NCBI GenBank assembly: GCA_019694135.1
Contig: JAIBCM010000002.1
Span: 86,143-150,142 of the forward strand
Direction: 5' to 3'
From: Verrucomicrobiia bacterium
Lineage (GTDB): Bacteria > Verrucomicrobiota > Verrucomicrobiia > JADLBR01 > JAIBCM01
DNA: 64,000 bases
The position numbers were made by a program, and so were the translations under genes. A model generated the notes under the pieces. The model made no database searches. It saw only the letters and a program-made list of their open reading frames with translations, and was not told the origin of the DNA. This document shows, in pieces, positions 1 to 8,454 of the stretch (positions are counted from its first letter, which is position 1; each line of letters starts with the position of its first letter).

Positions 1-1
1 A

Positions 2-1201
2 GGCGCAGAAATATGGGATGTTGATGGGAATAGGCTCATCGATTTTGCTGGAGGAATTGGCGTGATGAATGTGGGTCATAGCCATTCCGCAATTTGCGAA
101 GTGGTTCAAAAACAGGCTGAAGCTTTTACCCACACTTGTTTTAATATTGTGATGTATGAAAGTTATGTGGCATTAGCACAGAAATTAAATCAACTTGTGC
201 CGGGAAATTTTGCAAAAAAAACTTTTTTAGCAAATTCTGGAGCTGAAGCGGTAGAGAATGCCATTAAAATTGCGCGTCATTACACCAAGCGACAAGCGGT
301 GATTGGTTTTGAGCATGCGTTTCATGGTCGTACGTATTTAGCCATGACGTTGACTAGTAAAATGAAACCCTATAAAAAAGGGTTTGGCCCGTTTGTGCCT
401 GAAGTTTATCGCGCGCCTTATCCTTATTCTTATCGTCGACCCGAGATTGAAAATTATTCGGAAAAAGATTTTTTGGCTGAATTAGAATCATTCTTTGCAA
501 GTTATATTTCGGCGGAAGAAGTTGCCGCGATTATTTTAGAGCCGGTTTTAGGTGAAGGAGGATTTATTATTCCGCCCGTCAATTTTTTTAAGGCTTTGCG
601 GACAGCTTGTGATAAGTATGGCATTTTATTGATTGCAGACGAGGTGCAAACTGGGTTTGGTCGGACCGGAAAATTTTTTGCGATGGAACATTTTGGTGTG
701 GTTGCGGATTTAACGGTGATGGCTAAATCTTTAGCGGCGGGTTTGCCACTTTCTGCGGTAACTGGCAAAGCAGAGATTATGGATGATCCTATGGTCGGGG
801 GATTGGGCGGGACTTATTGTGGTAATCCTTTAGCTTGTACCGCAGCCTTGAAAGTGATTGAAATTATTGAATCGGAAAAATTAAATGCGCGTGCGGAAGC
901 GATTGGTAAAATTGTGTTGAACCGTTTTCAAGCTTGGCAAAAGAAATGGAGTTGTGTGGGTGACGCGCGCGGGTTAGGTGCCATGTGCGCGATTGAATTG
1001 GTCAAGGATCAAAAAAGCAAAGAACCCAACGGAGATTTGGTAAAAAAAATTATTCAATGGAGTTATCAACGCGGCCTTATTTTAGTGGGAGCGGGCACAT
1101 CGGGAAATATTATTCGCACTTTAATGCCGCTTGTGATTTCTGATTTGGTGTTGAATGAAGGTTTAGATATTTTGGAAAAAGCTTTGGAAGCGAATCAGTG
1201 A
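2..1201 (+). CDS. 4-aminobutyrate/omega-amino acid aminotransferase (class III, 5' end outside window)
   Basis: PLP-dependent class III aminotransferase that moves the amino group of an omega-amino acid (GABA, beta-alanine or beta-aminoisobutyrate type) to a 2-oxo acid. The frame is open from base 2 and reads GAEIWDVDGNRLIDFAGGIG before the first GTG at 62, which is the normal N-terminal part of this family, so the gene begins upstream of the window and position 62 is not its start. Visible motifs are the cofactor-binding stretch with DEVQTGFGRTG and the Schiff-base lysine in VMAKSLAAG (codon 725-727). It overlaps the next gene by 4 bases (GTGA). The family assignment is firm. Use of beta-aminoisobutyrate or beta-alanine is an inference from the pyrimidine-degradation genes 19 kb away, since no other transaminase lies in the window. 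Confidence 0.85.
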   Translation, partial: GAEIWDVDGNRLIDFAGGIGVMNVGHSHSAICEVVQKQAEAFTHTCFNIVMYESYVALAQKLNQLVPGNFAKKTFLANSGAEAVENAIKIARHYTKRQAVIGFEHAFHGRTYLAMTLTSKMKPYKKGFGPFVPEVYRAPYPYSYRRPEIENYSEKDFLAELESFFASYISAEEVAAIILEPVLGEGGFIIPPVNFFKALRTACDKYGILLIADEVQTGFGRTGKFFAMEHFGVVADLTVMAKSLAAGLPLSAVTGKAEIMDDPMVGGLGGTYCGNPLACTAALKVIEIIESEKLNARAEAIGKIVLNRFQAWQKKWSCVGDARGLGAMCAIELVKDQKSKEPNGDLVKKIIQWSYQRGLILVGAGTSGNIIRTLMPLVISDLVLNEGLDILEKALEANQ

Positions 1202-2661
1202 TAGCGATTGTCATTGGCAGCGGTTTTGGAGGTTTGGCGGCTGCGATTCGGTTGCGCGCGAAGGGTTACGACACCACGATTTTGGAGATGCGCGATAAGC
1301 CAGGAGGTCGGGCTTATGTATATGAACAAGATGGTTTTACGTTCGATGCGGGTCCAACAATTATTACCGCGCCTTTTTTAATCGAAGAACTTTTTGTTTT
1401 AGCTGGGAAAAAAATTGAGGATTACATTCGCTTAGTGTCTTGTGCGCCATTTTATCGGATCGTTTCTCATGATGGGTTGATATTTAATTACACGGGTGAC
1501 GAGTTAGAAATTATTCGAGAAATTGAAAAAATTTCGCCAGCAGACGTTGCGGGTTACCAACTATTTGCTCAAAAAAGTCAGGCTATTTTTAAACGCGCTT
1601 TTTTGGACTTGGCTGATGAGCCCTTTTCTCATTTGAGCGATATGGTTCGTATTGTTCCGGATTTGGTTCGCTTGCGCGCGCATGAGTCGGTTTATCGTTT
1701 GGTTTCACGTTATATTCGTCATCCTTTTTTAAGAGTCGTGTTTAGTTTTCATCCGTTGTTAGTAGGCGGGAATCCTTTTCAAGCGTCTTCGATTTATTCG
1801 ATGATTCATTTTCTGGAGCGCCAGTGGGGAGTGCATTTTGCGATGGGAGGCACCGGCGCTTTGGTGAAAGCTTTAGTGAAATTATTTGAGGAAATGGGGG
1901 GTGAAGTTCGTTGCCAGGCGCGGGTTGATGAAATTTTGGTCGAACAAAAAAAAGTAAGAGGGGTGAGATTATCGAATGGTGAAACGATGACGGCTGATGT
2001 AGTAGTAAGTAATGGCGATGTGGCGAATACTTATCGAAAATTAATTTCTAAAAAATGGCGAAAAAAATGGACAGATAAGCGATTGGGAAAAATGCGTTAT
2101 TCGATGAGTTTGTTTTTGATTTATTTTGGGACGAATCGAACTTATCCCGATCTGGCGCATCATACGATTGTTTTATCACCGCGTTATCAAGACTTGCTGG
2201 AAGATATTTTTCAACGAAAAGTTTTGGCTAAAGATTTTTCGCTTTATCTTCATGCGCCAACGCGCACGGATCCTTCTTTAGCTCCTCCAGGGTGTGAATG
2301 TTTTTATGTGTTGTCACCTGTGCCTCATTTGGAAGCGAAAGTAGATTGGCAAAAAGAAAAGGATTGTTATGCGGATGCGATTTTAGCGTCATTGGAAACG
2401 TTATGCCCGAGTTTGCGAGAACATATTGTTACGAAGCGCGTGTTTACTCCTCAAGATTTTGAAGGTGAATTGGATGCTTATTTGGGTTCGGCTTTTCAGT
2501 TTGAACCGATTTTAACGCAGAGCGCGTGGTTTCGACCGCATAATGTGTCTGAGGATATTAAAAATTTATATTTTGTTGGGGCGGGAACGCATCCTGGGGC
2601 AGGTTTGCCTGGGGTTTTGTCCAGTGCCAAGATTTTGGAAAAAGTCGTGGACTTGACATAA
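1198..2661 (+). CDS. Phytoene desaturase family FAD oxidoreductase (CrtI type)
   Basis: FAD-dependent desaturase or isomerase acting on carotenoid-like polyenes at the membrane. It is 487 residues long, the usual length for CrtI. The N-terminus has the dinucleotide-binding motif GSGFGGLAAAIRLRAKGY at residues 7-24 followed by E30 and GGRA. The C-terminus has the family signature FVGAGTHPGAGLPGVLSSAK. Start is GTG at 1198, overlapping the aminotransferase stop by 4 bases, which implies translational coupling. No other carotenoid gene (crtB, crtE) is visible nearby, so the exact substrate (phytoene, diapophytoene or another polyene) cannot be decided. CrtI-like paralogues such as CrtO or CrtN-type enzymes remain possible. 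Confidence 0.8.
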   Translation: MIAIVIGSGFGGLAAAIRLRAKGYDTTILEMRDKPGGRAYVYEQDGFTFDAGPTIITAPFLIEELFVLAGKKIEDYIRLVSCAPFYRIVSHDGLIFNYTGDELEIIREIEKISPADVAGYQLFAQKSQAIFKRAFLDLADEPFSHLSDMVRIVPDLVRLRAHESVYRLVSRYIRHPFLRVVFSFHPLLVGGNPFQASSIYSMIHFLERQWGVHFAMGGTGALVKALVKLFEEMGGEVRCQARVDEILVEQKKVRGVRLSNGETMTADVVVSNGDVANTYRKLISKKWRKKWTDKRLGKMRYSMSLFLIYFGTNRTYPDLAHHTIVLSPRYQDLLEDIFQRKVLAKDFSLYLHAPTRTDPSLAPPGCECFYVLSPVPHLEAKVDWQKEKDCYADAILASLETLCPSLREHIVTKRVFTPQDFEGELDAYLGSAFQFEPILTQSAWFRPHNVSEDIKNLYFVGAGTHPGAGLPGVLSSAKILEKVVDLT

Positions 2662-2688
2662 TAAAGGTAGGCTCTCTATTTAAGCTCT

Positions 2689-3054
2689 ATGAAAAAACAT
2701 TATCTTATTATCGGTTTGTCGTTAATCACAGCCACGAGCTTTTTAACAGGCTGCGCAAACAATAAAAATGAAGCAGGTGAGCAAAGAAGCTCAGCCCGCA
2801 GTTCTTCTCAAGAAGAAAAAAAGGTAAGAGTGGGAATGACGAAACAAGAAGTACGTGATATTTTGGGTGATAGTCCAAGGCACAAAAATATCTCAAGTGA
2901 TGGTGAGGAAGTTTGGCAGTATTATACTAATGAGGCGGGAGGTTGGGTTCCTTTTGCTAATATGGCGCATCGTCCCCAATGGGTCACAGTGCGTTTTAAT
3001 AGCCAGGGGCGTGTAAAGAGTTATTCTTATGACGAACAACGTCTGATGTTCTAA
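2689..3054 (+). CDS. BamE/SmpA-like outer membrane lipoprotein
   Basis: Small lipoprotein of 121 residues. Residues 1-22 form a lipoprotein signal with lipobox LTGC, so Cys22 would be lipidated. After a Ser/Gln-rich linker (about residues 30-45) comes VRVGMTKQEVRDILGDSP, the hallmark opening of the SmpA/OmlA/BamE fold, then a W-rich strand region ending in VRFNSQGRVKSY. BamE helps the BAM complex assemble outer-membrane proteins, but many BamE-fold proteins have other roles, so the function is only suggested. It follows the desaturase by 27 bases and is directly upstream of tRNA-Ala. Confidence 0.7.
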   Translation: MKKHYLIIGLSLITATSFLTGCANNKNEAGEQRSSARSSSQEEKKVRVGMTKQEVRDILGDSPRHKNISSDGEEVWQYYTNEAGGWVPFANMAHRPQWVTVRFNSQGRVKSYSYDEQRLMF

Positions 3055-3060
3055 GTTATA

Positions 3061-3133
3061 GGGGGTTTAGCTCAGTTGGTAGAGCGTCTCGTTCGCAATG
3101 AGAAGGTCAGGGGTTCGAATCCCCTAACCTCCA
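3061..3133 (+). tRNA. tRNA-Ala(CGC)
   Basis: A complete cloverleaf can be drawn: acceptor GGGGGTT pairs with AACCTCC (one G-T pair), D arm GCTC/GAGC, anticodon stem TCTCG/TGAGA with loop TTCGCAA (anticodon CGC, codon GCG), and T arm AGGGG-TTCGAAT-CCCCT. The discriminator base is A at 3133 and no CCA is encoded. It begins 6 bases after the lipoprotein stop codon. Confidence 0.92.
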
Positions 3134-3269
3134 TTTTTAAAATTAAAAATTAGAAATTAAGAAGGAAGAATTGAGAGATGCAGGTGTTAGCTAAATGCTG
3201 AAACTGGTTACTTTTAAGCTTGCAAGTGTCAGTAGAGTAGAGAAAAATAAATAATGAAAGAGGAGGGTT

Positions 3270-3614
3270 ATGGCAAGTTTGACAAAGCGCGATTTAGTAA
3301 TACGAATTAGCAACGAAACGGGGCTTATTCAGAAAGAGGTTCTCAATGTGATTCAAAAATCATTAGATTACATTGTGGAAGCTTTAGCAGAAGGGCGTAA
3401 TGTTGAATTGCGAAATTTTGGGGTGTTTGAAGTGGTTTTAAGAAAAGGGCGTATAGGAAGAAATCCAAAACAGCCTGAGTCGGATGTGATGATTCCTCCT
3501 CGAGCCGTAGTGAAATTTAAAGGTGGTAAGGAGATGAAGGCAAAAGTCTTGAAGCTTTCTGCTCAAATGTCTGCCTCTCAAAGCGCTGGCTTCAATCAAT
3601 CTGTTGGGAAATAG
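3270..3614 (+). CDS. HU/IHF family DNA-binding protein
   Basis: Nucleoid-associated dimeric protein that bends DNA. It has 114 residues, about 20 more than a standard HU because of a Ser/Gln-rich tail. The N-terminal helices (TKRDLVIRISNETGL) and the beta-arm tip motif GRNPKQP with the preceding NFGVFEV are typical. A strong Shine-Dalgarno AGGAGG ends 4 bases before the ATG. It is 9 bases upstream of hisS and probably cotranscribed with hisS and aspS. HU and IHF subunits cannot be separated confidently by eye. Confidence 0.9.
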   Translation: MASLTKRDLVIRISNETGLIQKEVLNVIQKSLDYIVEALAEGRNVELRNFGVFEVVLRKGRIGRNPKQPESDVMIPPRAVVKFKGGKEMKAKVLKLSAQMSASQSAGFNQSVGK

Positions 3615-3623
3615 TTTGTTTTC

Positions 3624-4898
3624 ATGATGCAGACGCTTCCGGGGTTTCGGGATTTTTATCCTGAAGAGTTTGCCAAGCGGCATTTTATTTTTTCCAAATG
3701 GAGGGAGGTGGCGCAACGTTACGGTTTTTTGGAGTATGACGGGCCTCCTTTGGAGTCGCTTGAGCTTTATACCAAAAAATCGGGTGAGGAAATTGTTAAT
3801 CAACTTTATCATTTCGTGGATAAGGGCGAGCGTGCAGTTGCGTTGCGACCAGAGATGACGCCGACTTTAGCTCGGATGGTGGGGGCAAGACATCGGGATT
3901 ATAAAAAACCGATGAAATGGTTTTCAATTCCGCAGTTATTTCGTTATGAACGCCAGCAGAAAGGGCGATTGCGGGAGCATTTTCAGTTGAATGCAGACAT
4001 TATGGGAGGTGGGTTAAAGGCGGATGTGGAAATTATTGCGTTGGCGATTGGGGTTTTACTGCAGCTGGGATTGACTGAGAAAGACTTTCGAGTGCGATTG
4101 AGCAGTCGTTTAGTTTGGCAAAATTTTTTGATTAAGCTAGGAGTGACGAGCGATAAATGGGAAAGGGTTTTTGCGGTGATTGATAAGATGGAGCGAGTGC
4201 CATGGGAAAAAACGGAAAAAAGTTTTTTGGAGTTGGAGTTGGATCAGAATATTATTTCCCAAATTCAGAATGCAGTGAAAGCAAGAGCGATTGATGATTT
4301 GCCCCAAGTGGATGGAGCGGGTGAGTTACGCACGATTATTCAAGGGCTTCATGACTTTGGGATGGGTAGTTGTGTGAATTTGGACTTGGGAATTGTGCGA
4401 GGGCTGGCTTATTATACGGACACGGTTTTTGAAATTTTTGCTTTGGATGAGGTTGGAAATTATACGGGACGTGCGGTTGCGGGTGGGGGGAGTTACGATC
4501 ATTTGATTGAAAATTTAACGGGAGTAAAATTGTCTGCAGTTGGTTTTGGAATGGGTGATGTGGTGTTGGGTGATTTATTGCGAGAAAAAAATCTTTTAAA
4601 TGTTTCGGTAGAAAAACCGGAAGTTTTTGTGGTGTGTTCGGATTCGCGTTTTGAAAATCAGTTTTATGAGATGGTGGCTTATTTAAGAGGAAGCGGGATA
4701 AAAACTGATTATTCTTTAGGGGATATCGTGGACGTTAAGAAGCAATTTGAGAGAGCGTCAGAGGTGGGGGCGCAGTTTGTGGTGATGGTGACGCATGAAG
4801 CTGGCGCAAAGGTGGAGGTAAAAAATTTGATGACTCGCCACCAAGAAAGTGTAGATGAAGACAAGGTTATTCATTATTTAAGAGATCAGTTAAAATAA
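3624..4898 (+). CDS. hisS: Histidyl-tRNA synthetase
   Basis: Class II aminoacyl-tRNA synthetase that charges tRNA-His in the cytoplasm. The 424-residue length is normal. The N-terminus QTLPGFRDFYPEE is the classic HisRS opening. Motif 1 region LRPEMTPTLARM, motif 2 FRYERQQKGRLREHFQ, the histidine-binding block GLAYYTDTVFEIFA and motif 3 region GGGSYDHLI are all visible. A C-terminal anticodon-binding alpha/beta domain covers about residues 330-424. Two ATG codons are adjacent at 3624 and 3627; either may start. It sits between HU and aspS with short gaps (9 and 4 bases). Confidence 0.96.
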   Translation: MMQTLPGFRDFYPEEFAKRHFIFSKWREVAQRYGFLEYDGPPLESLELYTKKSGEEIVNQLYHFVDKGERAVALRPEMTPTLARMVGARHRDYKKPMKWFSIPQLFRYERQQKGRLREHFQLNADIMGGGLKADVEIIALAIGVLLQLGLTEKDFRVRLSSRLVWQNFLIKLGVTSDKWERVFAVIDKMERVPWEKTEKSFLELELDQNIISQIQNAVKARAIDDLPQVDGAGELRTIIQGLHDFGMGSCVNLDLGIVRGLAYYTDTVFEIFALDEVGNYTGRAVAGGGSYDHLIENLTGVKLSAVGFGMGDVVLGDLLREKNLLNVSVEKPEVFVVCSDSRFENQFYEMVAYLRGSGIKTDYSLGDIVDVKKQFERASEVGAQFVVMVTHEAGAKVEVKNLMTRHQESVDEDKVIHYLRDQLK

Positions 4899-4902
4899 GG
4901 TT

Positions 4903-6675
4903 ATGAGTTTTCGAACGCATCATTGTGAGGAATTGCGAGTGGATCATGTGGGGCGACATGTGACTTTGGTTGGTTGGGTGGATTCGCGACGGGATCACGG
5001 GGGTGTGATTTTTGTGGATTTGCGCGATCGTGAAGGTTTGACGCAGGTGGTGTTTAATCCTGAGGTGGCAGCGGAGACGACGACAATTGCGCATGGATTG
5101 CGTTCGGAATTTGTAATTCAGGTAGAGGGTGAGGTGGTGAAACGTTTGGAGGGGACGACGAATGGGAAGTTGGCCACGGGTGAGATTGAGGTGATGGCGA
5201 AAAAGGTGGCGATTTTGAATCGGGCTGAGGTTTTGCCTTTTCCTTTGGATGAGGATGAGGTGAATGAGGATTTGCGGTTGCAGTATCGTTATTTGGATTT
5301 GCGGCGTCGTAAAATGGTGAGGAATTTGCAAGTGCGTCATCGTGTGGTGAAGGTGGTGCGGGATTATTTTGATGGGCAAGGGTTTTTGGAGGTGGAGACG
5401 CCGATTTTGTCGAAGAGCACGCCGGAGGGGGCGCGCGATTTTTTGGTGCCGAGTCGGTTGTCGCCTGGAAAATTTTATGCCTTACCGCAAGCGCCTCAGC
5501 AGTATAAGCAGCTTTTGATGGTGGCTGGGTTGGAGCGTTATTTTCAGATTGCGAAGTGTTTTCGGGATGAAGATTTGCGCGCGGATCGTCAACCGGAATT
5601 TACGCAGGTGGATGTGGAGGCTTCTTTTGTGACGCGGGAAGAGATTATCGGATGGATGGAGGGTTTGTTAAAAAATATTTTTAAAATTGCTAAGGGTATT
5701 GAAATTTCTGTTCCTTTTCCCCGTTTGACTTATGCGGAGGCTATGAATCGGTTTGGTAGCGATAAACCGGACACGCGTTTTGGGATGGAGTTGGTAGATT
5801 TGGGTGAGGTGTTTGCGAAGAGTGAGTTTAAAGTTTTTAAATCGGCTTTGGAATCAGGCGGGGTGGTGAAGGCAATTAATGCGAAGGGATTGGCAAAAAT
5901 TACTACGGGTCAGATCGAGATGTTGACGGAGATGGCTAAGCAGTATGGCGCGAAGGGGCTGGCGTTTATTAAAGTGGAAAATGGCGAGTGGAAGTCGCCG
6001 ATTGTGAAGTTTTTTTCTGATGCAGAAAGGGCGGAGCTGACGAAACGTTTGGGAATTGGGGAAGGAGATTTGATTTTGTTTGGTGCAGATCGTTGGGAGG
6101 TGGTGTGTGAGGTGTTGGGACGTATTCGTTTGCAGGCGGCGGAGTTGTTGGGTTGGTTGAAAGAGGATTCTGTGGTTTCGGCATTGAATTTTTTATGGGT
6201 TATTGATTTTCCTTTGTTGGCTTTTAATTCGGAAGAAAATAAATGGGATGCGGTGCATCATCCTTTTACGCGTCCGAAGTTAGAGGATGTTGATTTATTG
6301 GAGGGCGGAGAATATGGCAAGGTGCGTGCGGAAGCTTATGATGTAGTGTTGAATGGGGTGGAAATTGGTGGAGGAAGTATTCGTATTCATGAGCCGGATT
6401 TGCAAGCGCGGATGTTTGAGATTTTGGGAGTAGACGCGCAGAGGCAGGAGACGATGTTTGGTCATTTGTTAAAGGCGTTTTCGTATGGAGCTCCACCGCA
6501 TGGGGGGATTGCTTTGGGGTTGGATCGTTTAGTTATGCTTTTGTGTGGTGAAAGTAGTATTAGAGATGTTATGGCTTTTCCAAAAAATAATCGTGGTCAG
6601 GATTTGCTGACTCAATCACCTTCTGAAATTGATATTAAACAGTTGAGGGAGTTGAACTTAAGTAAAAAATTTTAA
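4903..6675 (+). CDS. aspS: Aspartyl-tRNA synthetase
   Basis: Class II aminoacyl-tRNA synthetase of the bacterial type, 590 residues. The N-terminal OB-fold contains GWVDSRRDHGG. Motif 1 is FLEVETPILSKSTPEGARDF. The catalytic region reads QAPQQYKQLLMVAG and CFRDEDLRADRQPEFTQVD (motif 2). The bacterial GAD insertion follows at about residues 280-420, and motif 3 is GIALGLDRLVMLL near the C-terminus. It begins 4 bases after hisS. Codons here are strikingly poor in C and rich in G and T. Whether it is discriminating (Asp only) or non-discriminating (Asp and Asn) cannot be read safely. Confidence 0.96.
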   Translation: MSFRTHHCEELRVDHVGRHVTLVGWVDSRRDHGGVIFVDLRDREGLTQVVFNPEVAAETTTIAHGLRSEFVIQVEGEVVKRLEGTTNGKLATGEIEVMAKKVAILNRAEVLPFPLDEDEVNEDLRLQYRYLDLRRRKMVRNLQVRHRVVKVVRDYFDGQGFLEVETPILSKSTPEGARDFLVPSRLSPGKFYALPQAPQQYKQLLMVAGLERYFQIAKCFRDEDLRADRQPEFTQVDVEASFVTREEIIGWMEGLLKNIFKIAKGIEISVPFPRLTYAEAMNRFGSDKPDTRFGMELVDLGEVFAKSEFKVFKSALESGGVVKAINAKGLAKITTGQIEMLTEMAKQYGAKGLAFIKVENGEWKSPIVKFFSDAERAELTKRLGIGEGDLILFGADRWEVVCEVLGRIRLQAAELLGWLKEDSVVSALNFLWVIDFPLLAFNSEENKWDAVHHPFTRPKLEDVDLLEGGEYGKVRAEAYDVVLNGVEIGGGSIRIHEPDLQARMFEILGVDAQRQETMFGHLLKAFSYGAPPHGGIALGLDRLVMLLCGESSIRDVMAFPKNNRGQDLLTQSPSEIDIKQLRELNLSKKF

Positions 6676-6836
6676 TTCTAAATAAGCTAAAATTTATTTT
6701 ATTAAAAAAATTTGTGGAAAATTTTTTTTCATAGTTTATATTTAAAACAAATTTTTATCACATGAGCTAATATTATTCGGTCACTTCGCTGAGAGTTTGA
6801 ATCATTGAGAAAAACTAAAAGCTAGAAGAGGAAATT

Positions 6837-8411
6837 ATGAATTTTTTGAAGGTTGGTTTTTTGTTAGCAGTGGGATTTCTTGTGGGGAGTTTGCCTGTAA
6901 ATGCGCAATTTTGGCAGTGGGCGAAGACGAGTAAAGCAGCGTTTGATAATCCTTATAAGTCGATGGCAGATGGTAAGACGGTTTGTGTGGATTCTTCGGG
7001 TAATGTTTATGTGGTAGCAATGTGGCGAGATACGGTGGATTTTGGTTTTAATGATGATCCGAATGATGAAGAGAGCTTGTTTGATCCCGATATTCAAGGT
7101 GGAGCGGGCGCTTTTTTATTAAAATATAGTCCTCAGGGAAGTGTCTTGTTGGTTCAAAAACTGGGAACTGTAGGGACGGTTAATAAAGCAGTTTTGGATT
7201 TTTCAGGTAAGTTTTTATATGTGGTGGGAAGTTATTCCCAGAGCACTTTCTTTGTAGGTAAGCCGATTAATACTTTTAATAATTTAAAACAAACTTTTGT
7301 TGCGAAGTTGGATGTTTCCGGAAGTAAGGCAGTAGGAGTTTGGGCAACAACAGTGGGGAGCGAGTTGAAGTTGCATGATTCGGCCAGTATTGCGGTAGAT
7401 TTTATGGGTAACTGTTATTTGACCAGTCAGTTTACAGGGATTTTAAATATTACGCAGAATTTCTTTTTGGTAAGTGATGGTAATCAAACAGATGTCTATG
7501 TAGCTAAGTTAAATTCTGGAACGGGTAAAGCGGAATGGGCTGATGTGATTCGAGGTGTGGGTGAGGATTTGGATAATGTTAGTAAGGATCTTAATTTTTC
7601 GTTTTCATCGGGAGCGCTTTATTTGGTGGCAGCTTATAAAGGTAATGAGGTTGAAATTTTAAACGCGCAAAAAGTTATTCAGGGCAATAAGGATCAAGGC
7701 TATGTGGTTGTAAAATATAATGGAACTTCTAGTGGGAACGGGAAGCCAACTTTTGCTTGGGCCACAACGATAGGATCTCGATATGAAGCGTTTGATTTTG
7801 AGACAAGAATTGTTTCTGATGATAGAAATAAAAATGTAGCAGTAGCGGGGGGATATTTTGCTGATACGCCTTTGTTGTTTGATGATGCCTCTGTGGATGC
7901 GGATGCGGCTAATCCTGGGAATCAAAATGTATTTTTAGCTGTTTTGAGTAGTGGGGATGGAAGTTTAAATTGGGTGAAGCGGGGAACCTTTCCCGTGAAG
8001 TCGAACCGTGTTGCTCGGCAACAAGGTTTGGCCGTAGATAGTAATGGTAATTTTTATCTTACCGGTTGGGCAGCCATGATTGGTGGTGGGTTAAATAATT
8101 TTCAATTTGACGATGCTCCCAAATCCTTGGAATTGACGGGATTTTTAGCGAAAATTTATCATGTGAAATATGATAAGAACGGAGTTTTTCAATGGCAGCT
8201 CCTGTCGGGCGATGGAACAGGTAATGAGTTTGAAGTTTTCACAGGCACACAATCGGAAGATATTTGTGTGGATAAGAATTTTAATGTTTATTCCACGGGC
8301 AGCTTTTCAGGAGGTGATGTGACTTTTCCTAATAACCTGTCTTTGAAATTAACAGGAGAAGATAGTTCTCAGCAGACATGTATTTGGACAGGACGTCTAA
8401 AGCAGCCTTAA
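6837..8411 (+). CDS. Exported SBBP-type beta-propeller repeat protein
   Basis: A 524-residue protein with a cleavable signal peptide (residues 1 to about 23, ending VNAQF). The rest is built from repeated blade-like units with the pattern V-D-x-x-G-N-V/F-Y-x-x-G, for example VCVDSSGNVYVV, AVDSNGNFYLTGW and CVDKNFNVYSTGSFSG, as in SBBP (seven-bladed propeller) proteins. No catalytic motif is seen. It is preceded by the purine-rich ribosome site AGAGGAAATT and followed 43 bases later by another propeller-like exported protein, so both are probably surface or periplasmic binding proteins. The partner is unknown. Confidence 0.65.
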   Translation: MNFLKVGFLLAVGFLVGSLPVNAQFWQWAKTSKAAFDNPYKSMADGKTVCVDSSGNVYVVAMWRDTVDFGFNDDPNDEESLFDPDIQGGAGAFLLKYSPQGSVLLVQKLGTVGTVNKAVLDFSGKFLYVVGSYSQSTFFVGKPINTFNNLKQTFVAKLDVSGSKAVGVWATTVGSELKLHDSASIAVDFMGNCYLTSQFTGILNITQNFFLVSDGNQTDVYVAKLNSGTGKAEWADVIRGVGEDLDNVSKDLNFSFSSGALYLVAAYKGNEVEILNAQKVIQGNKDQGYVVVKYNGTSSGNGKPTFAWATTIGSRYEAFDFETRIVSDDRNKNVAVAGGYFADTPLLFDDASVDADAANPGNQNVFLAVLSSGDGSLNWVKRGTFPVKSNRVARQQGLAVDSNGNFYLTGWAAMIGGGLNNFQFDDAPKSLELTGFLAKIYHVKYDKNGVFQWQLLSGDGTGNEFEVFTGTQSEDICVDKNFNVYSTGSFSGGDVTFPNNLSLKLTGEDSSQQTCIWTGRLKQP

Positions 8412-8454
8412 AACTATAATAAGAAAATTAATAACGAAATAGGAGATAAAAATT

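Noticed and set aside
4867-5379. 170-codon open frame on the minus strand
   Set aside because: It lies opposite hisS end and aspS, is made of His/Leu/Ile/Gln-rich sequence without any fold pattern, and arises from the GT-rich codons of the real gene.
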